Positions 35,399 through 46,690 of a stretch of 64,000 bases of DNA are shown piece after piece (position 1 is the first letter of the stretch; each line of letters starts with the position of its first letter). Where the stretch lies: positions 1 to 64,000 of the forward strand of contig JAVSML010024592.1 in assembly GCA_038503035.1 (NCBI GenBank). Reading direction: 5' to 3'. A program made the position numbers and the translations under genes. Source of the stretch: Crocodylus rhombifer. Taxonomy: Eukaryota; Chordata; Crocodylia; Crocodylidae. Under the pieces are notes generated by a model. That model was not told the origin of the DNA. It did not search any database and saw only the letters and a program-made list of their open reading frames with translations.

Positions 35399-35660
35399 AG
35401 GAAGGCTGTGTGGTGTAGTGGCAGTAGTATGGCCAGGCCATTAGGAGTTAGGGATGGGGGAGGAGGCAATTCTATTCCCCTCTGCTGCAAACTCAGTATA
35501 ACCGTTGACCCCAAAACTGTTCTGCTACAATTTCCTCAACTGTAAAGTTGATCTAATCACACACGCCCACCTCACAAGGGCATTGAAGTTAAAGTAGTAT
35601 GGCGTAACCATGTTTTGAGACCCTCTAGGAACGATCATACAGTAAAGTGAAGGATATTAA
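35399..35660 (+). repeat. MIR/L3-type SINE-like remnant
   Basis: The order GTGTGGTGTAGTGG (tRNA-like left part), then AGGAGTTAGGGATGGGG, ATTTCCTCAACTGTAAA (the conserved 'TTTCCTCATCTGTAAAATGGG' position), CCACCTCACAAGGGCATTGA and a tail follows the arrangement of old amniote tRNA-derived SINEs with an L3/MIR-like body. Confidence 0.6.
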
Positions 35661-35899
35661 GGATAGCTGTCACATCTCAGCCACTTACGTCGCAAACATC
35701 ACTTAATGGTGCTTTTTTTGCTGGTTGCAGAGATCCAGTAGCAGAATGGTGTCAGAAGTCCACTGGATGCATGTATGAGGCAGAGTAAGATCCTTCAGAC
35801 CATCTTTAAAGTTTCATTGAAATAAAATGATGGCGTTCTGGTCAACTTGGTTGGAAAGGACATCCTCCAAATGGGAGGGCAAAATGGAAGATAGAAGCA

Positions 35900-37865
35900 G
35901 TAAAATGAATGTGGTGTTGGCATCTAGAGTTTTTTAGAAGTGTCTGTTGCGCGTCTTCCAGGTGAGGGTGAATGGAGAGAGAAGCAATGCTGGGATTGAC
36001 CTAACACCCAAAAATGGAGTCCTGAATCCTCTGTGCTCTTTCTCCGAATTCCCTACCCTGAGCGCTCTGCTATGGAGAGGGCTAGTAGAACTAGGCCCAG
36101 GCAGCTGGCAGGGGTTTTTTTCCCACTTCATCTAGCCTGGACTAATGAGCAATGCCTTGTTACCATTCAGCACCCCCAACATTGTCACTAGCTATAGAGG
36201 CTTGACAGTGAGAAAGTTTAGGGAAGCAGTGGTTGCAGACACTACCTTAAAGAACCCTACCATGTTATGGCAAGGTCATTACACAGCAGGGGTGTGAAGC
36301 AGAAGAGATGATAGATTCTGCTCTATGTGTTGGTTTTTCACTCCAAGCAAGGAAGTCTGTGGAAAAGCTACTGCACCTTCAGGCTGCTTGGTCCATGGCT
36401 TCTCTAGCTCTCTCTCTGCAGCAGCTTTCTCTCTCCCCTCCCCAATTTGTTCTGTCCCACAGCCATGAGGGTCTGAGGGGCTGTTGCATGCAGCATTGTG
36501 ACAGACGTACAGCCCATGGATTGCTTACAGTGCCAGCACTCTTGTGTTTGCTTGCACGGGAATTCCTCAGAGCCCTGCTTTTCTTGTCTAGGACCCCGCT
36601 TTTTTGTTTTGCTCGAGGCTGTTTTCTTTGTGGATTTTGCTTTGTTTTGCTTTTGCACATTTCACACCAATGAAACATCACAGTGGGCGTGCTGTTCAGA
36701 GAGAGAAATCTCCAGTACAAGACCCCATGTGAACTTCCCCAAACAGACCCAAACACTTTTGTTTAAATTTCAGCCTGGAGAGAGGGATTTGTTGGTGATG
36801 CTCTTGACCTCTGGAATGAGTGGCTTATTACAGGACGACTGAGTACAGTATCATGAATAGGAGCTCTTCTGAGAGACTCTGGGAAAGGAACATCTTAAAG
36901 GGGCCTGGGAAGAGTTAGGGTCTTTGGAAACGCCAATCACCTATTCAAAAAAAATGTACCGTTTCTAACTGTTCTAGATGATTCCACTGATCCTTATAAA
37001 TCTGGATTTCTAGATCCTGTAATGTCTACAATAGTTTTTGTATACACACTGATGCCAAATGCTGTCTACACTTATTTTAGAAATGTCAGTCTATCCACAG
37101 AGACAACCTCATGATGTGGTCTGGTTAGAAGGGTTTTTACTGGTGTGAATTTGGGATGGTCATTTAACTCATGAAACATGAAATCATAAGGGAGTTAGTC
37201 TGCTCATTTGTGAAGTGAGAGTCATTAAACCCTGAGCACCACCAGGCTGTCATGGACTCTGTATATGGCACAAATGTTACAGGGAAGCCATTTGGGGGTG
37301 TCATGAACCCCACAACATTTTGAGGTGTTTGTAGGGTGTCGTATGTGTTTTTGTGAGTTTGTTTTACTGATGTGGTATGTGTGGTCTCAATGGATAGGTA
37401 GTTTTAAGTCCTGTTCAGCTGTATCATCCTGACGTTTCTATGCCTTGTTGTATAAGATATGAAATGTATATCTTATATGTTCGATATAATTCCTTATATG
37501 TAAGAAAATATATTTCTTGTATGTAAAGGCTAGGATTTCACACTATGAAATGATTCTCAAGTGTCATTCCCTAGACAATGAGTTTCTTTCATGCCTGGGA
37601 GAGGCCCAAAGCCTGAATGGCTGAGGAGAGGTAATGACTGTAAATCAGCATCCTTCATGGGTGTTAAAGCCAGGCCAACACATCCTTGCAGACCTGCTCT
37701 GAGGCACATGAGTCAAACTCTCCAGGCAATGATGAATATTGATCTGAAAAGGAGACTGTAGTAGGAATGTCATCTAGGAACAGGCTACCCAAAGAAGGGT
37801 ATTTTTCACAGTGCAAAATTTAAGTAAGACACAGTGGACAGAGACAGAAGTTATATTTGTGGTGT
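35900..37865. other. Gene-free stretch
   Basis: Overlapping frames on both strands around 36300-36840 are uninterrupted but low in complexity and match no family I know. 37130-37240 holds a fragment like 'TTTAACTCATG...GTCTGCTCATTTGTGAAGTGAGAGT', perhaps another MIR-type remnant. 37440-37520 is AT-rich with repeated TATATCTTATATG words. Confidence 0.4.
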
Positions 37866-37869
37866 GATT

Positions 37870-38395
37870 GCCCCCCTGCAAGTGCTCTACAGCCATACCA
37901 TGACACACGTGCATGGCTGCAGAGTGCTTTAAAAGTGGTTGATTGTGTGACAAATTAACTTGCATCAAATAAGGGATCAGTTGAAGACACTCCACTTAGG
38001 GAGCTCCTGTTACCTAGGGTCAATCCTTCACACCATCAGAGCTGGGCTGACTCAGCCCAGCCCTGCCCTGGTGCTGTCTGCAGGAGGGGAGAGGGGAGCA
38101 AGCTGCTGGCTGGGGTTTGCCCAGCCTGAGCTGGGGGGCGGAGAGGTTGGGTGGATTGGAGCACACCTCAATCCCACATCTTGCTTCCTCCCTGTTCTTT
38201 CCTCTCCCTTCCTGCAGACTGCACTGGAGGAGGATGGGGGAGAGGCTACAGGCAGGCTTCTAGGCTCAATCAGTTTCAAAGTAGAGCTCAATCCCCAGCC
38301 CAACAGGTAAATGTCGGTTGGGTCAGGGGGTTCACTATAACTCATGGTGCTTTGTGTAAAGCACTGAGTTAGGGTGGGGCCCTGCACATCTTTTA
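37870..38395. mobile_element. Double-hairpin element, copy 1
   Basis: The left end folds: AGTGCTCTACAGCCAT pairs with ATGGCTGCAGAGTGCTT (about 37884-37931). The right end folds: AACTCATGGTGCTTT pairs with AAAGCACTGAGTT (38338-38371), preceded by TCGGTTGGGTCAGGGG. The GC-rich centre (GGGGTTTGCCCAGCCTGAGC, GGTGGATTGGAGC) matches the copy at 59.2 kb block by block. Non-coding; superfamily unknown. Confidence 0.65.
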
Positions 38396-38739
38396 GCAGC
38401 CAGTGTCTTTTGGATACGTCTGAAAGGATGCAAAAATTCTCTTGGTCTTAATTAGATCAGGAAAGTCTTTTGGTCTGATAAGCATTCAGGATAAGGTCAG
38501 CTTATTGTTCTCATGTTTTCTTGTTCATTCTCTCTATATATCTCAAAATATGGTTACTGATTCCTTACATTTTGTCTTTTTATAATAATTGGCTTCATTA
38601 TCATATACTTTCATTAACTTATTGTTAGCGATAACAGTGGTTCTGTAGCAAAACCCCCAGTTTTTCTTTTTTCCTTTTCCCTCCCCTTCCCCAACCATTT
38701 CTGACTTTTTCTTTCCCTCTCTATTCCCTATAGATAAGT

Positions 38740-39660
38740 ATAACTGAGCTAAGACATAGGATAAGCTTCAGCATTTTATTTTGGTAGGAAGTTCTTTTGT
38801 TTTGTTTTTTCTCCTTTATATTGTATAATTATTATGTTTATATTGATTTTTACTGTTCTATATTACTGTTTTACTGATATTATATGATTTAGGCCTACAT
38901 ATGTAAGTTAGCATAAGTCATGTCAAGTTTCCATTTTGTTTGTCAAGTCTCCATCCTGTCCCCAGGCCTGGTTGTGTAACCCATAACTCCCCTCCTATCC
39001 CTCCTATGTAACTTGGTTCCTGAATGAATGGGGATGAATGAGGGTGCTTGAGAGACAATGGCAGTAGATCTAAAAATAGCTCCTTCTGAATGACCAAACC
39101 ATCAATACCAATACCTGGACCAACAGCCCTGCCCTTGGAACCACCCTCAACATTCAAGAAACAAAAGATGAGGCAACCCACCATTGTGCCAAGGCTGCAC
39201 ATGCTCAGTAAGAACACCTGGAGCCCTGTGGGACAGGACTGACATTGCCTGGCCAGGCCCTCCCCATAGGATATCAGAGGTAGTCTGCCCCATAAACACA
39301 AATAGTGAAGACTGACTCCTTGGGACACCATCTCCATCTGGACCAGCAACATGCCACACCACCAATTCACCCAGAGGCCCTGCCAGCGACCCCCCATCTG
39401 GACAACACCTACTGGACAAGGACCCCTTTCCAGCCTGGATAGGTAGCTATCACCCCCCACCCCCTCTTCAACCAAGGACTTGGACTCTGCTTCCCTTCCC
39501 CACCTGGACGCCAACCCTTCCACTGAGTCTCCTTCTCCTGCTGTCATTGTGAGTGCTTGTGTGTGTGTGCACGTGTGTGTGTGAGAACCAATAACATCAT
39601 GGGGCTGTGTAGTGTGTTGTCTGTTTAATAAAACTGTTATTTGGACCCTAAGTTGGGTTT
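38740..39660 (+). mobile_element. Candidate solo LTR or LTR-like repeat
   Basis: An AT-rich part is followed by a CCAAT-containing stretch (GAGAACCAATAACATCATGG), a TTTAATAAAACTG polyadenylation-type signal near 39626, and a short tail (TTATTTGGACCCTAAGTTGG). That order is LTR-like. No primer-binding site, no coding frames and no partner LTR were found, and the 5' border is uncertain. A minus-strand open frame of about 209 codons across it has no recognisable domain. Confidence 0.3.
39555..39586. repeat. (GT)n microsatellite
   Basis: GTGTGTGTGTG, CACGTGTGTGTGTGTG. Confidence 0.85.
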
Positions 39661-39908
39661 TACTTTACTACGGTTTGGCCCTGCTCCAATCTCTGCTCCT
39701 CCCCCCTCTAACTTCTGTCTCATTTCTCCCTCTCCTGCTTCTGGCTCACTGCCACCTCCAACACCTGTCCTAAGCTCCTCTCTGCCTCCAACCCCCCTGT
39801 TTCTTTGCCACTGTCTTATCCCCTCTGCCTTTTCCTTTTCCCCTGGGCAACCAGGTTTCTGCCTCAGTTTCTTTCCTGGCTGTCTCCTCCTTGCCACCAC
39901 TTATCTGC

Positions 39909-39922
39909 CCCCCCCCCCCCCC
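39909..39922. repeat. Poly-C run
   Basis: About 14 consecutive C in a CT-rich block spanning roughly 39680-39960. The block itself is pyrimidine-rich over almost 300 bases. Confidence 0.85.
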
Positions 39923-40129
39923 AAATATCTCAGCTGTCTGCCTGTTTCCAGCCCTAGTCTACCTTAAGTAAACCCAAGCCTCAGTTCCTCAGCCAGCTGC
40001 TCTGTAGTCCACTGATTCTAATCCTGGTTCTGGCAGCTTTCACTCCCTACACTTTAACTTTCTCTCTCACCTGAACCTTCCCCCAAGTATCCCAGGTACC
40101 CCAAGCACACACATACACACTGTACCATG

Positions 40130-40395
40130 CAAGTTAGGAATGTATCTGTATGTATGTGTAGGTGGGTTGTAGGTGTCTGAACTGGTGAGTGTGTGTGTGT
40201 AATATATATGTCATTTTGTGCATGATATACGAATTGGTGATCTGTGTCTAACTTTTGGGGTGTATAGTGTATGTGCTTGAATTGGTGATAGGTATGCATG
40301 TGCCTAGGCTGGTTTGGATGTGTATGTGCCTAAGCTGCTAGAGTGTATGTGTGTGCGTGTATGCATCTAATTGATTTGTGTGTTTGTATATGTGC
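40130..40395. repeat. TG-rich low-complexity region
   Basis: Loose repetition of TGTATGTG, GAATTGGTGA, GTGTGTGTGTG and similar words. GAATTGGTGA or AACTGGTGAG recurs every 55-75 bases, suggesting a degraded minisatellite built on a GT microsatellite. Confidence 0.7.
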
Positions 40396-41249
40396 AACTG
40401 TCACACCCTCCTGTTTAACAGTGCAATATTGAGACCCTGAGGGTTGGCCTGACCCCACAGGGCAACGATTCCAGAGCATTTGACCATAGTGACAGGCTTC
40501 TCGTATAGAAAGGGAAATCTAAAATTTCTGAATATGTAACTGGACAAGGGTATGATTCTTCTAGTTGGCAAAATCACCTCTGCTAGGAGCTGGCAAAAAC
40601 TACATGAGGTGGGGAAATGTGAGGTGCCTCTGATCAGGGAGCTAGCCTTTCGAGCATCTCAGTCTTTTTTCAGTGGACAAAAAGCACATGGGAGAGAGAG
40701 GTTTGGGACTGAAGGGCATCTCTAAAAGTGTCTCTCAAAGATGCGCTTGACCTCATCTGGGCTCAGGTGTCACAGGATGTCCGAGAGTTTATTTTGTTTG
40801 GCTTTGTTTTTAACTTTGACTATTTTTCTACATTCTTCTGGTTATAAACCCAGGTACTTCAATTCCCACAAGCAGTATAAAGATATATACCACTATCTAC
40901 AGGTAGACTACATTCATCCCAGCTGATAAACTGGATACATTTTCCCATACGATACCTAAACTCATCCTCAGACAAAGTGTGTGTATATGCCCTACACTGG
41001 CAAATTTGGTAAGTGCACAAGTGTCCAGTTGGGAACACGTTTTGAAGTATACACCAAACTCGGGCTATTTTAGATGCAGATTATGCTCCCATTTCCAGAA
41101 ATGTGTCCATTCATCTCAGCCAATTTCCCTGCCACCCCACCTTTATTACTCTGCATATGGTGAAATTGCCCTGAATGGCACCAAATAGAATTTGAGGGCT
41201 GAGCCCATGGAAGAGGGTGTAATGTAGAAGTTAAACACAGGAAAGGACA

Positions 41250-41318
41250 TTGGGGGCCATAGGTCATGTCCTTGACTGCCACTGACTCGTGGGGCCCACA
41301 GGTCATGTCCTTGACTCT
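41250..41318. repeat. Short tandem duplication
   Basis: AGGTCATGTCCTTGACT occurs twice, each preceded by a GGGGCC-type word, at a spacing of about 38 bases. Confidence 0.65.
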
Positions 41319-41319
41319 G

Positions 41320-41500
41320 CTAAGTGAGCTTGAGTGTCATGTAGTTACCTCAGCTGTCTGCACCTTAGTTTTCCCACTGTAAAATGGGGGTCTTGATCTA
41401 TGATTGGGGCCAAATACAAAAAATAAACATGGGCATCTAGGAACATTGTGCAACTAAATTAGTCAATGCTGGTTAAATATTTTGAGACCTTTGTTGAAAT
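41320..41500 (+). repeat. MIR/L3-type SINE-like remnant
   Basis: CTGCACCTTAGTTTTCCCAC then TGTAAAATGGGGGTC is the conserved SINE core ('CCTCAGTTTCCCCATCTGTAAAATGGGG'). The sequence then loses similarity towards its 3' end. Confidence 0.55.
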
Positions 41501-42193
41501 GTCACAGGAAATGTGTATGAAGGCAGACAACATGTCATGGTAATAAGTGTTGGGACCAGCATGGAGATTGATGGCCATGCAAGGCTTCATCTGCTAGAAG
41601 TCCCTATGTAATAATGCTGCATAGAGAAGTCCCATATGCTGAGCTCCCACAGTGCAGAATGTGGGCAGAAGCTTAGCAATGTGCACTCCTCTGATAGCAG
41701 CATATGTCTCTAGTCTGATTCATCAGAGGTCATTGGGGTGATTGCTAACACCTCGCAGGTGCCTTTGGGGCACGCTCTGTACCGTGGCAGCCAGCACTGT
41801 CTGCTGGCTGCTGGATTCATGCCAGAGCAGCTAGTGATTACACTGACATGCACACACACAAACAAGGAGCACCACAGAGGCCGCTTCTGCAGCTGAGCAC
41901 TTGATTAGATGTGTCAGCTGTGAACTGCCCTAGGGGAAAAAGAAACCCTCCAGTGCTGAAGCAGAGAGACCCAGAAGCCTGAGCAGCCCTCAGCCCATCT
42001 TTAGGAGGGAGAGGTAAACAAATCAAGGTGCAGGGTCCCACTGAAATGCCACGGAAACAAGAGCAGGTTATGGAGGTGTTAGTCACACTATGGTGTAAGA
42101 GAATGGTGCTCTGGTGCAGGGTGTCTGTGTGCTCGAGGAGGTGAGGTACGGAGGAATGGATCAGATTGATGCCTGAATCAGTGCTGAAGCAGG

Positions 42194-42262
42194 GGGTGTG
42201 GGGGGTGCTTGCATGTGTGCATGGATGTGTGTGTGCGTGCATGTGTGTGTGTGCATGTGTTG
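42194..42262. repeat. (TG)n-rich microsatellite
   Basis: Interrupted TGTG/TGCATG repeats span about 70 bases. Confidence 0.8.
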
Positions 42263-42601
42263 GGGAGAGGAGGACAAGGAATGTGTGTCCTACTGGGAAT
42301 TCCAGAGCACAGAGCCAGACTGAGACTGGGGTTTAACACTGAATGTAGGAGCTTCTTCAGTGTGCTGAGCCACCTAACCAACTGAAAGGCCCCAGGGAGT
42401 GCCCTCCAGTTTGAGTGTAGATTGCTACAATGCTGCTAGTAGAGACCCTGGAGAGTGAAGTCAAACCACCAAGAGTGCGGTGAAGCAAAACCCAAGGGGT
42501 GCAAAAAGGCACAACACTTGAACCATTCCAAGAATGTCAGTAATTAAGACTCAGTTTGCAACTGTCCTTGGTCAGAAGTGTCCAGATATATGCTGTTAAG
42601 G

Positions 42602-42787
42602 CAGGGGCAGGCAATTATTTTGGGCAGAGGGCTGTTTACTGAGTTTTGGCAAGCCATCAAGGGCCACATGACAGGCAGCCCAGGGAAGATAAATATTAAT
42701 TTTCTAAATTTTTTAGAGGCCTTGCGGGACGGATAGAATGGCCTGGCGGGCTGCATCTGCCCCTGGGCCACATTTTGCACACCCCTG
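42602..42787. mobile_element. hAT (Charlie-like) MITE with target duplication
   Basis: It starts CAGGGGCAGGCAATTATTTT. Its end in reverse complement is CAGGGGTGTGCAAAATGTGG. The flanks TGTTAAGG and TGTTATAA share the first five bases, compatible with an old 8-bp duplication. At 186 bp it is too short to code. Confidence 0.78.
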
Positions 42788-42921
42788 TGTTATAAGCAGA
42801 GCCTTCACTTTTAAGGGCTTGCTGCAATGCCACCAGAGGGTAGTAGGGCACCCAGACCAACATATCCACACGCTGGGGGGGCTGCATGGCCCCCTGCTTG
42901 GGGTTCCTGGGGCTCCCGTGG

Positions 42922-43145
42922 CCTTTCAACCCCTGCCTTGAAAGCCACCACTATCAGTTTCACCTCCTTGCTAGAAACCCTGTACTTTGAGGGCCCAGGC
43001 TCACATGGGGTGATAGGGGATAAGTCACAGCCCTCCCAGCACCTAACAACCCCTCCACTCCTCACCCTTGCCCTGGAGGAGCACTCAGGGTCTTAAGCAG
43101 GGAGGTAAACTTGGCAGCAGGGCTTTCAAGGCAGGAGTTGAAAAG
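42922..43145. repeat. Inverted repeat (foldback)
   Basis: CTTTCAACCCCTGCCTTGAA and following bases (42922-42970) pair with TTCAAGGCAGGAGTTGAAAA and preceding bases (43098-43145). The arms are about 49 bases with several mismatches, around a 127-base spacer. It may be the core of another foldback transposon. Confidence 0.55.
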
Positions 43146-44172
43146 CTGTGGAGATCCTGTGAGGGTGGGGGCAGAGCATGCAGCCTCCCAGGAACCACGC
43201 AAGCAGAGGCAGGGAGAGATCCAGAGTGGGTGCAGTGGTGTTGTCGTGCTACCCTGCTGGATCACACTGTGAGAGCAGCCCTCCCTAAAACAGGTAAGAA
43301 TCTCTCCCCTCCTCTCCCTTCCCCTCCATCCTCAGTGGCACGTCTCCCCACTTCCCCACCTTCTCCTGTCCACTGCTTCCACTGCCTGGCTCTCTAGCTG
43401 ATCTGGGGCTGGGGATCAGGGAGGAGCTCCAGAGCAGTTCCTGCAGGGCTCAGGGTCAGCGGCAGGGGGCAGGTTCGCCCTCCCTACATTTGCTCTTGGG
43501 CTGGCAGGGAACACCCAAGAGGACTGGGCAGAGGAGGAGGAACCCACCTGCTGCTGCTGCAGTTCTCAGCTGGAGCAGGGCAGGATTGGCTCTGGAGTGC
43601 CTTGTGAGCATGGAGGAGAAAAGAGCAAGGGTAAAGGGGATGCTGAGCATGGAGGAAAAAAGAGGGGATGGTGAGAGCTGTTGGGGATGGGAGGCCAGGA
43701 TTCCTATTCTATTCAGGCTAAGTCCCTGCTTCTGTTCCCATAGTCTGCCTGACCCAGTGAGGGGGTAAGCTGGGACTAGGGGGTTAGACAGTAGAGTTCT
43801 GGCTGCATTAGTGAAGCTTCTTTCCCTGCATGTGTTAAGGGGGGAGGGTAAAGTGCAGTGCAGTTTGGGATGCCTGGAGGACTGACTAGACTCTAGGCTT
43901 GGAATGATCTGTATCACCACCTAACATTGACCTGGCTCGCAGAGGATCAGCTAAAATAGTACTTGATTTTTCCAGCGTGCTTTTGAAAAATCCCAGGAAG
44001 ATTCAGCTGGTTTTAAATGGCTTGTATGTCTAAACTCTTGGGGCTTAAAATATTCTGAATAGTATGTCTGGCTACACCTGAGGAATGTACATGGCTGCTG
44101 GACTGAGCATATCCTTTGTGCCTGACAACTGTTGAAGGTGTGTGATCGAGAGACACCAGCCCTGAAGCTCAA

Positions 44173-44736
44173 AGCCCCGAGCTTGACCAGGAGTTTGCCC
44201 GGGAACTGACTGAGGCCGCTTGCTCCAGGACCTTGGTTGTCATGGGTGACTTCAATTACCCGGACATCTCGTGGGAAGATCACTCAGCTAAATCTGAGCG
44301 GGCGCAAAGCTTTCTCTCGTGCGTGGATGACCTCTACCTGACTCAAGAAGTCTATGGGCCAACGAGAGGCAAAGCGCTGCTCGACCTGGTACTGGCTACG
44401 GGGGATGACCTAATCGACGACCTAGTGATTGATGGGAAGCTGGGTGACAGCGACCACGAGCTGATCACCTTCACCATCCGCCGTAAAGCTGGCAAGTCAG
44501 TCAGCAACACAGAAGTCCTTGACTTCAGAAAAGCTGACTTTGATAAGCTCAAGAGGCTAGTCGGTCAGGCCCTCAGGGACCATGACCCCAGGGAGTTGGG
44601 AGTTCAAGAAGAGTGGTTGCTTCTCAAGGAAGCGATCCTCAGTGCACAAGCTAAATCTATTCCAACACGGAGGAAAGGCAGCAAGAAGGCACAGCAGCCC
44701 CCCTGGCTCTCCAGAGACCTAGCGGACCTACTGTGA
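44173..44736 (+). pseudogene. CR1 ORF2, endonuclease C-terminal part
   Basis: The frame encodes the distal part of an AP-type endonuclease. VVMGDFNYPDISW carries the conserved GDFN motif, and GDSDHELITF carries the conserved SDH catalytic motif; between them lies YGPTRGKALLDLVLAT. A TGA at 44734-44736 ends it. Beyond the TGA the same frame continues without interruption ([20 protein letters not shown]) into the next segment, so this is a single nonsense change, probably CGA to TGA by CpG decay. Confidence 0.88.
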
Positions 44737-45790
44737 CTAAAAAGGAAAGCCTACAAAGGATGGAGGACAGGATTCACCTCCAAGGAGGATTATTCTGCGC
44801 TGGTCCGGTCCTGCAGGGAGCAAACCAGGAAAGCCAAGGCTGCAACTGAACTCCAACTAGCTTCAAGCATCAAGGACAACAAAAAGTCCTTTTTCAGATA
44901 TGTGGGGAGCCGGAGGAAAAGCAAGGGCAATGTTGGACCCCTGCTAAACCAGATGGGGCAACTGACAACTGACACCCAGGAAAAAGCCAACCTATTAAAT
45001 AGGTACTTTGCGTCAGTCTTTCATCAGTCACACGGGATGCCCATGCCTGCTATGGGACAGGGAAATCTGGGTGAGGGGGATCCCCTACCCTCCATAAATG
45101 CTGACCTCGCGAAGGAACACCTTGAGAAGCTGGACACCTTCAAGTCAGCCGGCCCTGACAATCTGCACCCCAGGGTACTCAAGGAGCTGGCGAGCGTCAT
45201 AGCCCAGCCCCTGGCACAGATCTTTGAAAACTCCTGGCGCTCTGGTGTAGTGCCCGAAGACTGGAAGAAGGCCAATGTGGTGCCGATCTTCAAGAAAGGG
45301 AGGAGAGTGGATCCGGCTAACTACAGGCCCATTAGCCTGACTTCTATCCTGGGGAAGATCTTAGAAAAGTTTATTAAGGAGGCCATCCTTGAGGGACTGG
45401 CCCAGGCTAACATCCTAAGGGATAGCCAGCACGGGTTTGTTGCGGGTAGGTCTTGTTTGACCAATCTCATTTCCTTCTATGACCAGGTGACCTATCACCT
45501 GGACAAGGGAGAAGAGATTGATGTCATGTATCTTGACTTCAAAAAAGCCTTCTATCTGGTATCCCATGATCACCTCTTGGCCAAACTGCCCAGTTGTGGC
45601 CTTGGCTCCACCACGATATGCTGGCTGGGAAATTGGCTTCGTGGTCGGACCCAGAGGGTTGTGATTGATGGCAGTCACTCATCATGGTGCCCTGTAACCA
45701 GTGGGGTCCCTCAAGGCTCTGTCCTGGGACCCATACTGTTCAACATCTTCATTAATGATGTGGACATTGGAGTCAGGAGTGACTGGCCAA
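44737..45790 (+). pseudogene. CR1 ORF2, reverse-transcriptase fingers and palm
   Basis: The frame runs from the linker ([20 protein letters not shown]) into the reverse transcriptase: [75 protein letters not shown] and [20 protein letters not shown]. In motif A the first Asp (YLDF) is kept, but the second conserved Asp after AF is Tyr (AFY). The frame is lost near 45780. The catalytic FADD (motif C) is present in another frame at about 45794-45805 ([10 protein letters not shown]). The enzyme cannot be made from this copy. Confidence 0.9.
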
Positions 45791-45791
45791 G

Positions 45792-46595
45792 TTCGCCGAT
45801 GACACCAAACTTTGGGGCAAAGCATCCACGCCAGAAGATAGGTGGGTGATCCAGGCTGACCTGGACAAGCTCAGCAAATGGGCAGACGAGAACCTGATGG
45901 TGTTTAACACCGATAAATGCAAGGTTCTCCACCTTGGGAGGAAAAACCTGCAGCACCCTTATAGGCTCAGCAGTGCTACGTTGGTTAGCACTACAGAAGA
46001 AAGAGACTTGGGGGTCATCATTGACCACAAGATGAACATGAGCCTGCAATGCGATGCTGCGGCTAGTAAAGCAACCAAAATGCTGGTGTGCATCCATAGA
46101 TGCTTCTCGAGCAAATCCCGGGACGTCATTCTCCCCTTGTACTCGGCCTTGGTGAGGCCGCAGCTGGAGTACTGCGTCCAGTTTTGGGCTCCACAATTCC
46201 AAAAGGACGTGGAGAAGCTTGAGAGAGTCCAGAGGAGAGCCACGCGCATGATCAGAGGTCAGGAAAACAGATCTTACAATGACAGGCTGAGAGCCATGGG
46301 ACTCTTTAGCCTGGAAAAGCGTAGGCTATGGGGTGATCTGATGGCCACCTATAAGTTTACCAGGGGTGACCACCAGGATCTGGGGGAACGTCTGTTCACC
46401 AGAGCGCCCCAAGGGATGACGAGGTCGAACGGTCACAAACTCCTGCAAGACCGTTTCAGGCTGGACATAAGGAAGAATTTCTTTACTGTCCGAGCTCCCA
46501 TGGTCTGGAACAGTCTGCCAGCGAAGGTGGTGCAAGCACCTACATTGAACACCTTCAAAAGTAAATTGGATGCTTATCTTGCTGGGATCCTATGA
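45792..46595 (+). pseudogene. CR1 ORF2, motif C and C-terminal domain
   Basis: After the frameshift the frame reads through FADD, then QADLDKLSKWADENLMVFNT, LGRKN, ERDLGVIIDHKMNMS, YCVQFWAPQFQKDVEKLERV, the QRRATRMIRG block, RFRLDIRKNFFTVRAPMVWN and KLDAYLAGIL, and stops at 46595. No stop occurs inside. It is colinear with the reverse copy at 31848-32682 and with the more distant 25.2-kb copy. The stop is followed at once by the CR1 3' UTR. Confidence 0.9.
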
Positions 46596-46690
46596 CCCCA
46601 GCTGACTTCCTGCCCTTTGGGCAGGGGGCTGGACTCGATGATCTCCCGAGGTCCCTTCCAGCCCTAATGTCTATGAAATCTATGAATGTG

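Larger units (their letters stand above)
44150..46690 (+). mobile_element. CR1 LINE, 5'-truncated, about 2.5 kb
   Basis: This is the largest transposon in the window. It covers the C-terminal part of the endonuclease, the reverse transcriptase and the C-terminal domain of ORF2, then a 3' UTR (GGGCTGGACTCGATGATCTC, GGTCCCTTCCAGCCCTAATG) and the terminal TCTATGAAATCTATGAATG. ORF1 and the 5' part of the endonuclease are missing, and the truncation point is near 44150. The coding frame is broken at 44734-44736 (TGA) and by a frameshift near 45780. Members of this family copy by target-primed reverse transcription from the 3' end, which explains the 5' truncation. Confidence 0.93.

Noticed and set aside
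35053..35545. Two frames of about 150 codons on opposite strands
   Set aside because: Both cross the SINE-like remnant at 35399 and show no domain.
36308..36842. Open frames on both strands, one Cys/Phe/Leu-rich
   Set aside because: Low complexity from T-rich sequence. No splice signals or family resemblance that I trust.
38918..39547. Minus-strand open frame of about 209 codons
   Set aside because: It has no recognisable domain, a skewed composition (Gly, Leu, Trp, Cys) and lies antisense to an LTR-like block. Most likely chance.
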